Shown here one piece after another: positions 56,401 to 64,000 of a DNA stretch of 64,000 nucleotides. The first letter of the stretch is position 1. Every line of letters starts with the position of its first letter. Source of the DNA: Formicarius rufipectus (Eukaryota; Chordata; Aves; Passeriformes; Formicariidae); the NCBI GenBank assembly GCA_013399695.1, contig VXAU01001757.1, positions 438,619-502,618 on the forward strand. Direction: 5' to 3'. Both the position numbers and the translations under genes were made by a program. Below the pieces are notes generated by a model, which was not told the DNA's origin, searched no databases, and was given only the letters and a program-made list of their open reading frames with translations.

Positions 56401-59400
56401 AGAGAGAGCACCTGGGCAGCACAATGCTGATTTACACTCTCCCAGATACTAAGGGTTAATATCTTCCTTTTGAAGGACACGGATGCCCTGGGGTTGTGGA
56501 AGAGGAGGGGAATGAAATTCTCTTGCAATAAGGAGGGGAATCTTAGAGTAACTGCCCAAAAAGTGCATCTCCTTCGTCTGAGTCAGGAAAGAAACCGTGC
56601 CAAGTCAATGGGATTTATTTCAAATTCTGGCTCATTTTGACTCCTATTAACTCTAAATGAAGACCAGCTGGGATCAGCCTGCCTTCCCCAGCAGCAGAGC
56701 TTCTCTGCAAGGGCAAAATGGCCCCTTGGCTGCTGGAGAGCAGCCTGGGTTGCTGCAAGCAGTCATTCCCCGAGGATTGGGAGAGCTCTGGGACTCCCTG
56801 CAGGGTTCACAGGGCTCACAGGCAACCCTGGTCCACTCCAAACGTTTCAATGGGTTTGGTGGACTGAGTCACAGGGAGCAGAATAGCAGAGAAGGGGGGG
56901 GAAAAAAATCCCCCACAATAAAATCTCCCAAATAACAAGATCCAGCATGTACCTCTCCATAAAATGGGATGTTTGGACTGCCAGAAAAGGCTGAGCCTGG
57001 GGCCATCAGGGATGCACTAATTAACAAAGCATGGGGAGAAGGTGATTGCAGAGAAGGGCAGAGCTGCCCAGGGATGACCATGTTGTTTCTAGAATGGGAA
57101 GGAGAGAGACCTGGGACTGCAACTCCACAGAGAGGCATTGCCCTGACCCTTGGACTCATCCTCTTCAAAGCACATTTGACTACATTCCTGAGGAACTTGA
57201 TTCACCTTTGATATTTGATGCAAAGCAAATACCTGCTTATGGCTTTGCTGGATATTGGTGGGCATAAGTAATGATCCTCCAAGGCTGTGACACAAGGACA
57301 CACCATGGCCAAGTACAAGCACCTTCCGCCCTGGGAACTGGGCTCCAGTATAGGGTCTAGCCCCACTGATGTAGCAGCTACTGAAAAGGACAGGCTGTAG
57401 GGCAGGGGAAATATGCCCTGTTGTGTCCTCTCCCTCTGGACCCTCTCTGCCACTGACTGACCTCCTGCATGACCCTGGGCAAGGCAGTTTACTATTTGGT
57501 GCACCTATTTCTGGAGAGGTTCAAGGGCAAGATTAGGAGTCACACTACTCATTTGCTAAGATTGAGGGTATGAGGAGCTCACTGTTCCCACTGATACAGT
57601 GCAGGGCTCTCAGAGCCCACACCGAGTCCAGTGTTCTCCATTCCTTCCCCTGCACAGTCAGAGGGTGACCCCACACCCTCCAGCTGAGGGAGTTCAAGGG
57701 ACTTCTTTTAAGTAAGAGCTCCACAGACAGCCCATGGTCCAGGGCACGAAAAACAGCTTTTCCAGGAAACAACAGCTCAGCACATTATCAAAAAACCCCA
57801 TAAATTCCTGCATGGAGAGCAGAGATTAAAACCAGCAGTGACTCCAGGATTGTCCTTCAGCAGCCTCAGTGTTTTCAGGGAGCTGAATGCCATGGAAGTG
57901 ATGTGGTGCTGCCAGCTGTCGCTGAGCTCATGTGTGCTGAGTGAATGGCTGGATTCAGTGACAGCAGAGCGAGGAGCTTTGTTGCAGAAAAACCTTTGAA
58001 TCATGTTTTCAGTGGCAGGAAACAGAAAAGAACAAAGAGCAAAAACCACTCTGGGACAAATTCTGCTGTAAGTGATGTTTGGACAACTTTGTAGTCGAGC
58101 AATGTGTCGGGTGAGAAGGAGCTCCTGCTCTGCCCTGGCACTGCAGAGCCCAGCCCCATCCCAGCTGGGACCACAGCGTGCCACTGCTGCAGCAGTTCTG
58201 CTAGCTGAGAGCAGAAGGTCCATCCTGGCCAGCAAGTCCTTCCACTTCAGGACTGTGGCCTGTCGATGAGGGAGAGACAAGAACACAGTGGGAAGGACCC
58301 TAGAGACACCATCCAGTGCTGTGTGTGGGGTTGCTGCTGCTCTGGGGAGCCATGGGTCTGCCACCACAGTGCTGGAGCCAAGAGCCACGAGTTCACTCTG
58401 TTTACCATACTGGGCTGGAGAGTGGCTTGATTCTTTTCAAAGCACTGTGAGTTCCCTCAAAAAGCCTTCTCAGATCTCCACCCCAGCCCAATTCTGTCAC
58501 TCTACCCTCTTGGAGGGGAAAGAAAAGGACTTTGGCTCTTGTTGCATCAGAGCAAAAGGATTTACAGCCCTTCGAGCTCTTTTGGGCTGATGGTGCACAT
58601 CTGCAACATGCAGCAGGGCTGGCACATGCAGCCAGACCTTCTCTGATGTAATTGTTTATGGCAATTTAGACCACTGGAGTGTCTGGCTCAAAGCTTTCCG
58701 AGTCCTGACGTGGCTTCAATGACACTGCAGATAGGATTTCAGGTTAAAAAGGAAGTGGAAAGAACTTGACTCCCAGTTTTGCTGAACAATGAGGGATTTT
58801 CTTGTTTCAGAGCATGTTGTATTTCAGTACTTCCAGGCTCTCCAATTGCTTTCCTGGAACTGTAAAACCCTTGCTATCAGATGTCTGCCATGTATGACAA
58901 CCAGCACATTACGAAAACCACAGTGCAGAGCCACGGAGTGCAGCTGGAAAGCCCCCACCTCCCTCCTGCCAAACGGCTTGGGCCTTCCTCAGCCACTGCT
59001 GGATCCCTTGACCTCCCAGGGAAGGACTGAAATGTCTTATTTTCCATTGGTGGAGAGGAGAAGCAGTGGGGGGGAGCACTTTTCGTGGGGAGGGGTTGTT
59101 CTCAGGGCCCACCTGCCTGTGACCAGGTTGGGGTTGCACACCAGTGCCTGCAGCCTCTCACCATCCTCTGTCGCCACGAGCAGCACAATCCTTTGTGCAT
59201 TCCCTCTGCTCTCCAGTGATGCTCTCTGGGTCTTTCAGGCTCCATGGCACTATCTCCTCACAGCCTGGCACATAAATTATCTTTTTATTTTGGTAAACTA
59301 CACCACGACACTCACACTGCTGATGGACAACAGTTGTACCTTGTCAGTCTCTCCCCATTCTGAGGAGACAGATCCTTGTCTTGCCTCGCCCACAGGGAAA

Positions 59401-62400
59401 TCCTGGATCTCCAATGCACAATTCCTGCACTGTTGACCCTGGGGTCTGTGTGTCCAGCCAGTCTCTCCGAATGCAGATACCCAAACAGTTCCTGGTGCTC
59501 TGCAAGGGGAAGGGATCTTTGTGCTTAGAGAAGATAATCAGAGGATAAATAGCCACGTTCAGAAGAGAGTCCAGGCCAAGGGAAGACAATAAGTTAGGAT
59601 TAGAAGATGGAAGCCATTGGGAGGATAAAATATGTGAGCCAGCAGCTCAGGAAAGGTGCACATCTCTGATGTGAGTTTGGAAATCACAACTGGATCTTGC
59701 ACTAGTGCTCTGATCTCTCTCTTATGCCCAGGGGGCAACTGGCCCATTCCTCCACTGAGCAGGAACTGGAACTGAACGGAGCAGTGTGAACTTGGACAAA
59801 GTGACCAGAAGATAGAGGATACTCACTTAGCTCAGCTCCAGCTGCCCCAGGCCCTGCCAGCCACAGCTGTGAGACTCATGGACCATCTCAGCTGCCAGGT
59901 TTGTTTGCTGAAATCCACTGCCTTTGAAACACGTACAAACTGCCCCTGGAGACTTGGCTGGGGCCTCCCTGCTGCTTTTTGTTGGAGATTCAAAACCACA
60001 GTGGAAACCGGTTTGCAGATATGTTAATATTGGAAATGGATGAGCGAAATTAAAGCTAATGACCTCTGAAAAACGTTTCCTGAGCGCAGAGGGAAGTTTG
60101 GTCGTGCTCAGGCACTGTATCAGCACTGGGATGGCTTTCTGGAAAAGGGAGCCTTGCCCAGCAAAGCCAGATGTGTCCCTGCTGATCTCATTGATTGCTG
60201 GGTGAATGTCTCTCTTCTGCACAACCCAGAAGGGCTGAACAGACCCTGGAACTTCTTCCAACTTTCGAAGGTGCTCCAGTTCATCCCTTCACCTGCCATC
60301 TCCAGGGAGCTCTAGGATTGTGCAGGCTCAAGAACCACTGAACTCCTTCCATCCCTTGTGCTGCCCCTTTGCCACGTGGGGTGTGAGCTGGTATGTGCTC
60401 TGCCAAGCTCCCCAGCTCCTACCTGCACTGTGGCTGCACTGGCCCTCTGCCCCAGGCCAGTATACACAAAATGGGCTGAAAATGTACCAGCAGTGAAGTC
60501 AGATCATTTCAGAGCCGTCAGGCACCTCATTTCCTACATCTGTCATGAGGATAGTGAAGTGTCACATTCCTGCAGACACAACCAAAATAAAAATTAAGAC
60601 TAAGCATGTCCTTAGTGTTCAGGACAAATCTTCAAGAGGTGGTTTCACTGCAGGGACTTGTGATGAGAAGGCCTTTTCCAGAGGCTGTTGCTGCCCAAGG
60701 AGGGCATGTCTCCAGGGGGACCCTCTGGTGTTACAGGGCCAAGCCAAGGCATGGGAGAAGTTTGTGTCCACGGCTACAGACAGGCATCAGCTTCCTCAAG
60801 TTGAAATGAGTCTCTTCCAGAAGCAGAAGACGAGCTACACATCCCCAGATGGAGGTCAGCTTGTTGGCACAGGTAACTGCACAGATCCTCATGTGTGTGA
60901 CATTCCCAATAGTGGAAAAGAAGCACCAACATCTGCCCCATTCCCTTTGGAGCTGAGCAAGATATCCCAGCACTGGAGCAGAGGCAAACATCTCTAGCCC
61001 AGGAAAATGTCAGAGGATGCAGGCAGGAATGTGGTGAAGCACAGATGTAAGGACTCCTGGGTGTCATGCCAGGAGAGACCAAATGAAAGTGTAACAGCTG
61101 AAGATGAAGAACCTTAGAAGCATCTAAACTGAGTATTGGACAGCATACGACTATCACATCACAAGTATTAAAACCACATGCAACACGTGTGATGTGTAAT
61201 CACACAGTATCTGCAGCACACCCAAACCCAACATGTCTCCTCCCTGCAATCCAAGAGCCTCCAAAACTCTCCCCAAACAATTTCTGTGCCACTGTACAAA
61301 TCATGCATAGGAATTTGTCACCTTGACAGTTGCCATTGGGTGAACACCTTCATGACTTTTCCACCACAAGATTTTTTGTTATCTTTGTCCAGCAGCCTTA
61401 AAGCCTTCTGTGCATTGTGCAGTTTATGGTGGCTTTTGTGGCCTGTCTTCCAGAGGATGCCTTGGCTGGATGTTCCAGCTTCCATCCCTCAACAACTCCA
61501 ACTCCCTCATTTTTCAGCTATCTCCAATGGTTTGCATCTCTGCAAACCTCAGCTTGGCAGAAATCTAAGGAAGATCCCACTAATATTTGCGTTCTCCATG
61601 GGAAAGTAGAATAAAAGTCTCAGAAAGAAAAAAATGGGAAGAGAAAAATTATTTGTACTTCTGTCAGAGGACTTCCAGGTTCAGATGAGCTCAGTGAGCA
61701 CAGGAACACCAGCCTGTGCATTAGGTAACGGAGTTTGGCAGGGGAGGCAGCACTATCTGGAGCCTATGCAGGTCTGAAAGTCTGCTTGAGTTTAGGCATA
61801 GGGATATACAAAGAGGCATATTAAAATAGTAGATGGAAATACAGCACTCTGCAGTAAAAAAAATAACCAAAAAGGAGTGATTATGAGCAGGAATCTTGGC
61901 TCTATTGACTCTTTTTTTTTTTTTTTTTAAATAAAACAGAAAACAGCATCATGTTCCCAGGGACATGCTGGCAAACAGCAGGGACAGAGTCTGAGAGAAT
62001 CTATATTTTATACTTTATAACTTAATATGGCATTTGCATGATTTTAGTATTTTTATTGGTTCTAAAACACGCGCAATATAAACACGTGAACCAGCCAGAA
62101 GCACAGCACATGGAGGGCCCAGCTGTGCCAGCCTGCAGCTGGCAGGGAGGTGACAACTGGGGACCACCCTGCGGTATGAGCCCAACCCTGAAAGGGCTCC
62201 CTGTGGGTACAGGGGCTGTGGCCAAGGGTGGCCTTATTTGGGACAGGACTACAGGCTTATTCTGCACATTTATGGTGCTGCACCACAGCTTGAAGCCAAT
62301 GTTTCCACTTTCTAGTTGAGTCAGTATTCAAATCCCAACCTCAGCCCAAAAATAACATAAATCCATCTCCTTTGCCACTTCCATCCCCACACACCCTTCT

Positions 62401-63588
62401 CCCTGCCCTCTTTTTAGGCAGCCACAACGTCACCAACACGCTTCACCACGGAGCATCCACCTGCCAGCCCTGCTGCTCCCTCCCATCCCAGGCTGGGATT
62501 TCAGAGCTGCCTCCAGACATGGGCCACTCATCCCCTTCCCACAGAACACACAGTGGGTTCTGCAGTGGGTTCTGCAGCTGCGAAAGGGGTAAGACTCGTG
62601 CTGCAGGAGAGCGTGGCTGCTCCAGACAGGGTGGCTGCATCCCACTCAGCTGGGCTATCCCTTCCCAGGATGAGCCTCATGAGCCCACCCTTCTGACAAG
62701 TGACATCCAAGACAACAATTACAGTGAATAAACCAAGACATTCAGCTGATAAACCCCACATTTCAAGCAGAAGGGCCTGACTTGCAGAGCAGCCCAGCGG
62801 TCAACTGGGCAGAGCCATCCTCCACCTGGCACCAGTGAACAAGCCCCAGTCAGACCCTGCCTGGCTCCCACTGCTCCCATGTCAGGGTCAGAATCACACT
62901 TTTCCTTTCTATGCCACTGAGATCAGACCTCCAAGCAAACCATGCTTGCCTCACATCCTCACACTAAGGATGCAGGAATTTCTCCTCTTTGTTTTCTATA
63001 TTTAAGGGGGGAACCTTAAATATAAAATTATATATAAAATATGTATTAAAATAAAAAATTAAATGTAAAATACTAAAGGGGAGACCAGAAGCAAGCAAGT
63101 GATCATCAGATAAGGCAACAACCTTGGTCATTTCCAGGCTCCAGGGCCAAGCCAGCTGTGGCAGTCAGGGGAAAGTCATCCCCTCCCAGCCCTCTGTACC
63201 TCCCTCTAACAGCCTGTGAGCTCCATCTCACATATGCAGGATGGAGGCACCGTGTCCAGAGCCTGTGGAAGACCAGAGTGATCCACACCTCCAGTATATG
63301 CTGCCTGAAAGACCAAACCATCCCCTGGATGCAGGTTTTCCCCGAAACAACCTATTTTGCAGTAACATTTGCACCAAGCTACATCTCAGGTGACCTCCTG
63401 GCCTATGCAGAGCCCTGGTTGACACTCTCATCACCACAGGGAACCCATGGATTGCCTCTGGGCTGGAGTAGCACACTCACTCGGACACCTGTGATGCCGG
63501 GATATCCAGGAGGTCCTTCTTTGCCCTTCAGTCCTTCATTGCCTTTTTCTCCTTTCTCTCCTTCCAGGCCTTGGTCTCCTTTGTCTCC
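29298..63588 (-). CDS. COL27A1: COL27A1, fibrillar collagen alpha-1(XXVII) chain, 3' portion (25 coding exons, 657 residues)
   Basis: Extracellular fibrillar collagen that forms thin homotrimeric fibrils in cartilage and developing tissues. The window holds the C-terminal 418 triple-helix residues and the 239-residue C-terminal region; the N-propeptide and early helix lie beyond 64,000. Helix exons are mostly 54 or 108 bases and all begin with a Gly codon at GG. The C-propeptide has KTLHYLSNLIQSIKRPLGTK, the calcium-binding stretch YWIDPNLGCSSD, eight cysteines, two sequons (NFT, NTS) and the ending YHLEVGPVCFL, which matches my memory of human COL27A1 (RLEVGPACFL) and not other fibrillar collagens. 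One Gly-X-Y register break occurs in the 57-base exon at 43,268. Intron sizes run from about 110 bases to 12.9 kb. Frame and splice sites are intact throughout. COL24A1 is the nearest alternative, but the flanking ORM gene also supports COL27A1. Confidence 0.95.
29975..30193 (-). CDS. COL27A1: COL27A1 exon: C-propeptide
   Basis: 73 codons: LDFDIGRVQLNFLRLLSSEV, VQHITIHCLNTSVWREG, then FKAWNGQMFEAGGQLRPEV and DDCK. Two cysteines and one sequon (NTS). Phase 0 on both sides. Confidence 0.96.
30893..31002 (-). CDS. COL27A1: COL27A1 exon: C-propeptide calcium-binding segment
   Basis: 110 bases: GTYWIDPNLGCSSDTIQVIC then NFTNGGQTCLSPITVSK. DPNLGCSSD is the fibrillar-collagen propeptide calcium site, and the exon has three cysteines and a sequon. 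Enters in phase 1. Confidence 0.96.
31172..31340 (-). CDS. COL27A1: COL27A1 exon: start of the folded C-propeptide
   Basis: 169 bases: GYQHPDLLMLDHGGEIFKTL, HYLSNLIQSIKRPLGTKENP, ARICRDLMNCEQKMND. The helical stalk that drives trimerisation is followed by two cysteines. Leaves in phase 1 (GATG|GTAGGG). Confidence 0.96.
31727..31792 (-). CDS. COL27A1: COL27A1 exon: C-telopeptide and propeptide junction
   Basis: 22 codons: QQDGFGASFQTLMDPNTPLK then TE. Non-collagenous linker between helix and propeptide; the QQ-DG region is a possible procollagen C-proteinase site, which is inference only. Confidence 0.85.
32018..32044 (-). CDS. COL27A1: COL27A1 27-base exon: end of the triple helix
   Basis: GPPGIPASF: the last two Gly-X-Y triplets and the first three telopeptide residues. 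Acceptor TTGATTTCCAG, donor TTT|GTAAGT. Confidence 0.88.
32378..32413 (-). CDS. COL27A1: COL27A1 36-base helix exon
   Basis: GPPGPRGHPGPP between a TCTTTAG acceptor and a CCG|GTATGT donor. Confidence 0.88.
32804..32821 (-). CDS. COL27A1: COL27A1 18-base micro-exon in the helix
   Basis: GLQGPR, with acceptor CTTTTTCTTTCTCTGCAG (a long pyrimidine tract) and donor AGG|GTAGGT. In frame with both neighbours, and skipping it would also keep the frame. Confidence 0.8.
33759..33794 (-). CDS. COL27A1: COL27A1 36-base helix exon
   Basis: GPKGDKGSRGEM, acceptor GTGCTTTACAG, donor ATG|GTAAGT. Confidence 0.9.
34512..34565 (-). CDS. COL27A1: COL27A1 54-base helix exon
   Basis: GKEGIIGPLGIQGPMGSP, acceptor GCTTTTCTAG, donor CCA|GTAAGT. 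Confidence 0.92.
34956..35018 (-). CDS. COL27A1: COL27A1 63-base helix exon
   Basis: GPPGDLGFKGIQGPRGPPGL then Met: seven triplets, acceptor TTTTTTCTTGCAG, donor ATG|GTGAGT. Its length is not a multiple of nine bases times six, unlike most helix exons here. Confidence 0.92.
35597..35650 (-). CDS. COL27A1: COL27A1 54-base helix exon
   Basis: GDFGEAGFPGIAGLFGPK, acceptor GTACTTGCAG, donor AAG|GTAAGA. Confidence 0.92.
36464..36464. other. Ambiguous base (N) next to an A run
   Basis: A single N follows AAAAAAAAAAAAG in a COL27A1 intron. It probably reflects uncertain homopolymer length or a closed assembly gap and does not touch any coding exon. Confidence 0.95.
36540..36700. repeat. Possible old, diverged interspersed repeat
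   Basis: The stretch with CTTACAAGGCTGTTCCAGAG and CTGTTAGAAAGTTTTTCCTG resembles the internal part of reverse-oriented CR1-type repeats. It lacks the diagnostic 3' tail, so the family is uncertain. Confidence 0.3.
37282..37389 (-). CDS. COL27A1: COL27A1 108-base helix exon
   Basis: GEPGLPGQAGQTGKRGSS then GGTGLPGSPGDPGPKGQP, twelve triplets with no interruption. Acceptor TTATTTTTAG, donor CCG|GTGAGT. Confidence 0.95.
38817..38924 (-). CDS. COL27A1: COL27A1 108-base helix exon
   Basis: GEQGDDGEEGVPGMSGKR then GNPGIPGLPGAQGPPGFK. Acceptor CTTTTCTAG, donor AAG|GTGAGT. Confidence 0.95.
39283..39390 (-). CDS. COL27A1: COL27A1 108-base helix exon
   Basis: GILGLPGPRGVVGRQGQE then GAPGVDGVPGKDGLPGIL. 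Acceptor GATTTTTAG, donor CTG|GTGAGT. Confidence 0.95.
39467..39520 (-). CDS. COL27A1: COL27A1 54-base helix exon
   Basis: GQKGKQGARGSAGSRGSP, a basic segment. Acceptor TTCACTTGCAG, donor CCA|GTAGGT. Confidence 0.92.
41033..41086 (-). CDS. COL27A1: COL27A1 54-base helix exon
   Basis: GDPGSPGKPGAKGSKGDV, acceptor TGTTTTGTAG, donor GTG|GTAGGT. Confidence 0.93.
42486..42539 (-). CDS. COL27A1: COL27A1 54-base helix exon
   Basis: GQEGLDGERGKPGQQGLP, acceptor TTTTTTTATTTAAG, donor CCT|GTAAGA. Confidence 0.93.
43056..43109 (-). CDS. COL27A1: COL27A1 54-base helix exon
   Basis: GPVGDRGDRGEPGDTGYP, acceptor GCTGTTGTAG, donor CCT|GTGAGT. Contains an RGD triplet (GDRGDRG); in a native helix its exposure to integrins is uncertain. 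Confidence 0.93.
43268..43324 (-). CDS. COL27A1: COL27A1 57-base helix exon with a Gly-X-Y register break
   Basis: GEQGDDGKVEGPQGPPGDR: 19 codons, so one extra residue. Between the Gly of GKVE and the next Gly there are three residues instead of two. COL27A1 and COL24A1 are known for short helix imperfections, so this is likely real biology and not an error. Acceptor TTCACAG, donor AGA|GTAAGA. Confidence 0.9.
43325..48412 (-). other. COL27A1 5.1 kb intron
   Basis: No Gly-X-Y exon is visible on the minus strand. It contains the CR1 fragment at 47,331-47,685 in the same orientation as the gene. Open frames on either strand look random. Confidence 0.6.
47331..47685 (-). mobile_element. CR1 LINE 3'-end fragment, minus orientation
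   Basis: Plus-strand reading opens AATCACAGAATGGTTTGGGT then TGGAAGGGACCTTAAAGCTA, continues with CCAGTCCAACCTGGCCTTGG and ends CTCCCTGGAGCCTTCTCCAG. This is the reverse complement of the CR1 3' region and tail. It lies within a COL27A1 intron, in gene-sense orientation. Confidence 0.93.
48413..48466 (-). CDS. COL27A1: COL27A1 54-base helix exon
   Basis: GHAGPPGPIGPPGPKGEK, acceptor GCTCTCCACAG, donor AAG|GTAAGT. Confidence 0.94.
48766..48819 (-). CDS. COL27A1: COL27A1 54-base helix exon
   Basis: GAPGRMGAQGDPGLKGYQ, acceptor TGCTTCTCCAG, donor CAG|GTAAGG. Confidence 0.94.
50272..50379 (-). CDS. COL27A1: COL27A1 108-base helix exon
   Basis: GSKGYQGQLGETGSPGKE then GPKGNKGPKGSRGTLGPM. Acceptor TTTGCTCTGCAG, donor ATG|GTGAGA. 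Confidence 0.95.
50494..50547 (-). CDS. COL27A1: COL27A1 54-base helix exon
   Basis: GPEGKPGKQGEKGKPGQK, lysine-rich. The acceptor CTCCTAG is preceded by a long T/C run, and the donor is AAG|GTGGGA. Confidence 0.92.
50548..63480 (-). other. COL27A1 12.9 kb intron
   Basis: The largest gene-free stretch. I scanned it for minus-strand Gly-X-Y exons and found none convincing. It contains a T run at 61,912-61,929, an AT-rich patch at 63,000-63,080 and several long but anonymous open frames. No repeat with a clear family match was recognised, although old or diverged ones could be missed by eye. Confidence 0.55.
63481..63588 (-). CDS. COL27A1: COL27A1 108-base helix exon (most upstream one in the window)
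   Basis: GDKGDQGLEGEKGEKGNE then GLKGKEGPPGYPGITGVR. Acceptor TCTTTCACAG, donor CGA|GTGAGT. Very rich in charged residues. The gene continues past 64,000; bases 63,589-64,000 are intron. Confidence 0.94.
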
Positions 63589-64000
63589 CTGTGAAAGAGA
63601 GGAGAGTGGGAGGTTTTCATGCCCACACAACACATGGGTCACTGTCCATTGCCCTTGCAAGGGAAAAACCCACCACATAATTAATATTTCAGGAGTCTGA
63701 GAGGAAAAGAGCCTGCAAGCAAAAGGATGAATGAGGATGAGTCATAATACACTTGGCATTTAAAAAAAGGAGCAAAACCAGGTTTCTTTTCTTTCAGATC
63801 TCTTGGCTGGAGGGGAAGGAACTCCCCCATTACACAGGGTAACCTGAACCCTTTTGCTTCTCCTGCAGTGAGGCCTGAACCTCCCATGTGAATGAGGCAG
63901 GCAGAGAAGACCTGAAAGTCTGCCTTGCCTCATCCAGAAACCCCGTGCTTGGGATGCTGGAAGATTTTTAATAGGATGGGGTTGCCTGGAGTGGCTGCTT

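Noticed and set aside
56795..56830. Minus-strand GPGLP followed by GTGAGC, resembling a collagen exon end
   Set aside because: The Gly-X-Y pattern does not extend upstream and no acceptor lies in frame.
57777..58388. 203-codon minus-strand open frame
   Set aside because: No family resemblance; it begins and ends inside the large COL27A1 intron with no Gly-X-Y content. Treated as chance.
29298..64000. miR-455, which lies in a COL27A1 intron in mammals
   Set aside because: I looked for both arms on both strands and saw no match. The host intron is nearer the 5' end of the gene and is probably beyond the window.
1..64000. CRISPR arrays, phage, plasmid or defence-type gene clusters, tRNA or rRNA genes
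   Set aside because: No regularly spaced repeats, compact operons or recognisable structural RNA genes were seen; the window is intron-rich vertebrate DNA.

Overview
The window is vertebrate, almost certainly avian, nuclear DNA. The genes have many small exons with GT..AG introns. Two interspersed repeats match the 3' end of the bird and reptile LINE CR1. Every recognisable gene is a standard vertebrate family: a calcium-regulated mitochondrial carrier, orosomucoid-type lipocalins and a fibrillar collagen. No prokaryotic, plasmid or phage feature is visible. The species cannot be told from the sequence.

Layout. (1) 1-~15,805, plus strand: SLC25A25 (SCaMC-2), with two alternative first coding exons (242-466 and 6063-6221), ten further coding exons including a 36-base cassette, a stop at 13,450 and a 3' UTR of about 2.3 kb. 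(2) ~15,806-17,800: intergenic, with a plus-strand CR1 fragment. (3) ~17,800-22,600, minus strand: a divergent orosomucoid-like lipocalin rebuilt from six exons, about 200 residues. (4) 22,601-23,750: spacer with a partial copy of the 3' flank of the next gene. (5) ~23,750-26,050, minus strand: a compact six-exon alpha-1-acid glycoprotein (ORM1/ovoglycoprotein type) gene of 195 residues with a TATA box. (6) ~26,120-27,390: spacer with a 200-base polypyrimidine tract. (7) ~27,390-63,588, minus strand: the 3' part of COL27A1, 25 coding exons giving 418 triple-helical residues and a 239-residue C-terminal region. Its 5' part lies beyond the window end.

How the genes relate. They do not form a pathway. 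SLC25A25 exchanges adenine nucleotide-Mg for phosphate across the inner mitochondrial membrane under calcium control. The lipocalins are secreted plasma or egg-white ligand carriers. COL27A1 is an extracellular fibrillar collagen of cartilage and developing tissues. COL27A1 followed by ORM genes on the same strand is the order I recall from human 9q32. SLC25A25 next door differs from human, where I recall it at 9q34, so an ancestral-order or rearrangement boundary lies between about 15.8 and 19 kb.

I see no undescribed defence-like or otherwise novel system. The points most worth a second look are the divergent lipocalin paralogue (repeat-encoded signal peptide, ambiguous last splice), the duplicated 3' flank between the two lipocalins, the EF-hand cassette exon of SLC25A25 and the one-residue break in the collagen Gly-X-Y register. 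All exon boundaries were read by eye from splice consensus and reading phase. Functions come from remembered family sequences, not from a search.
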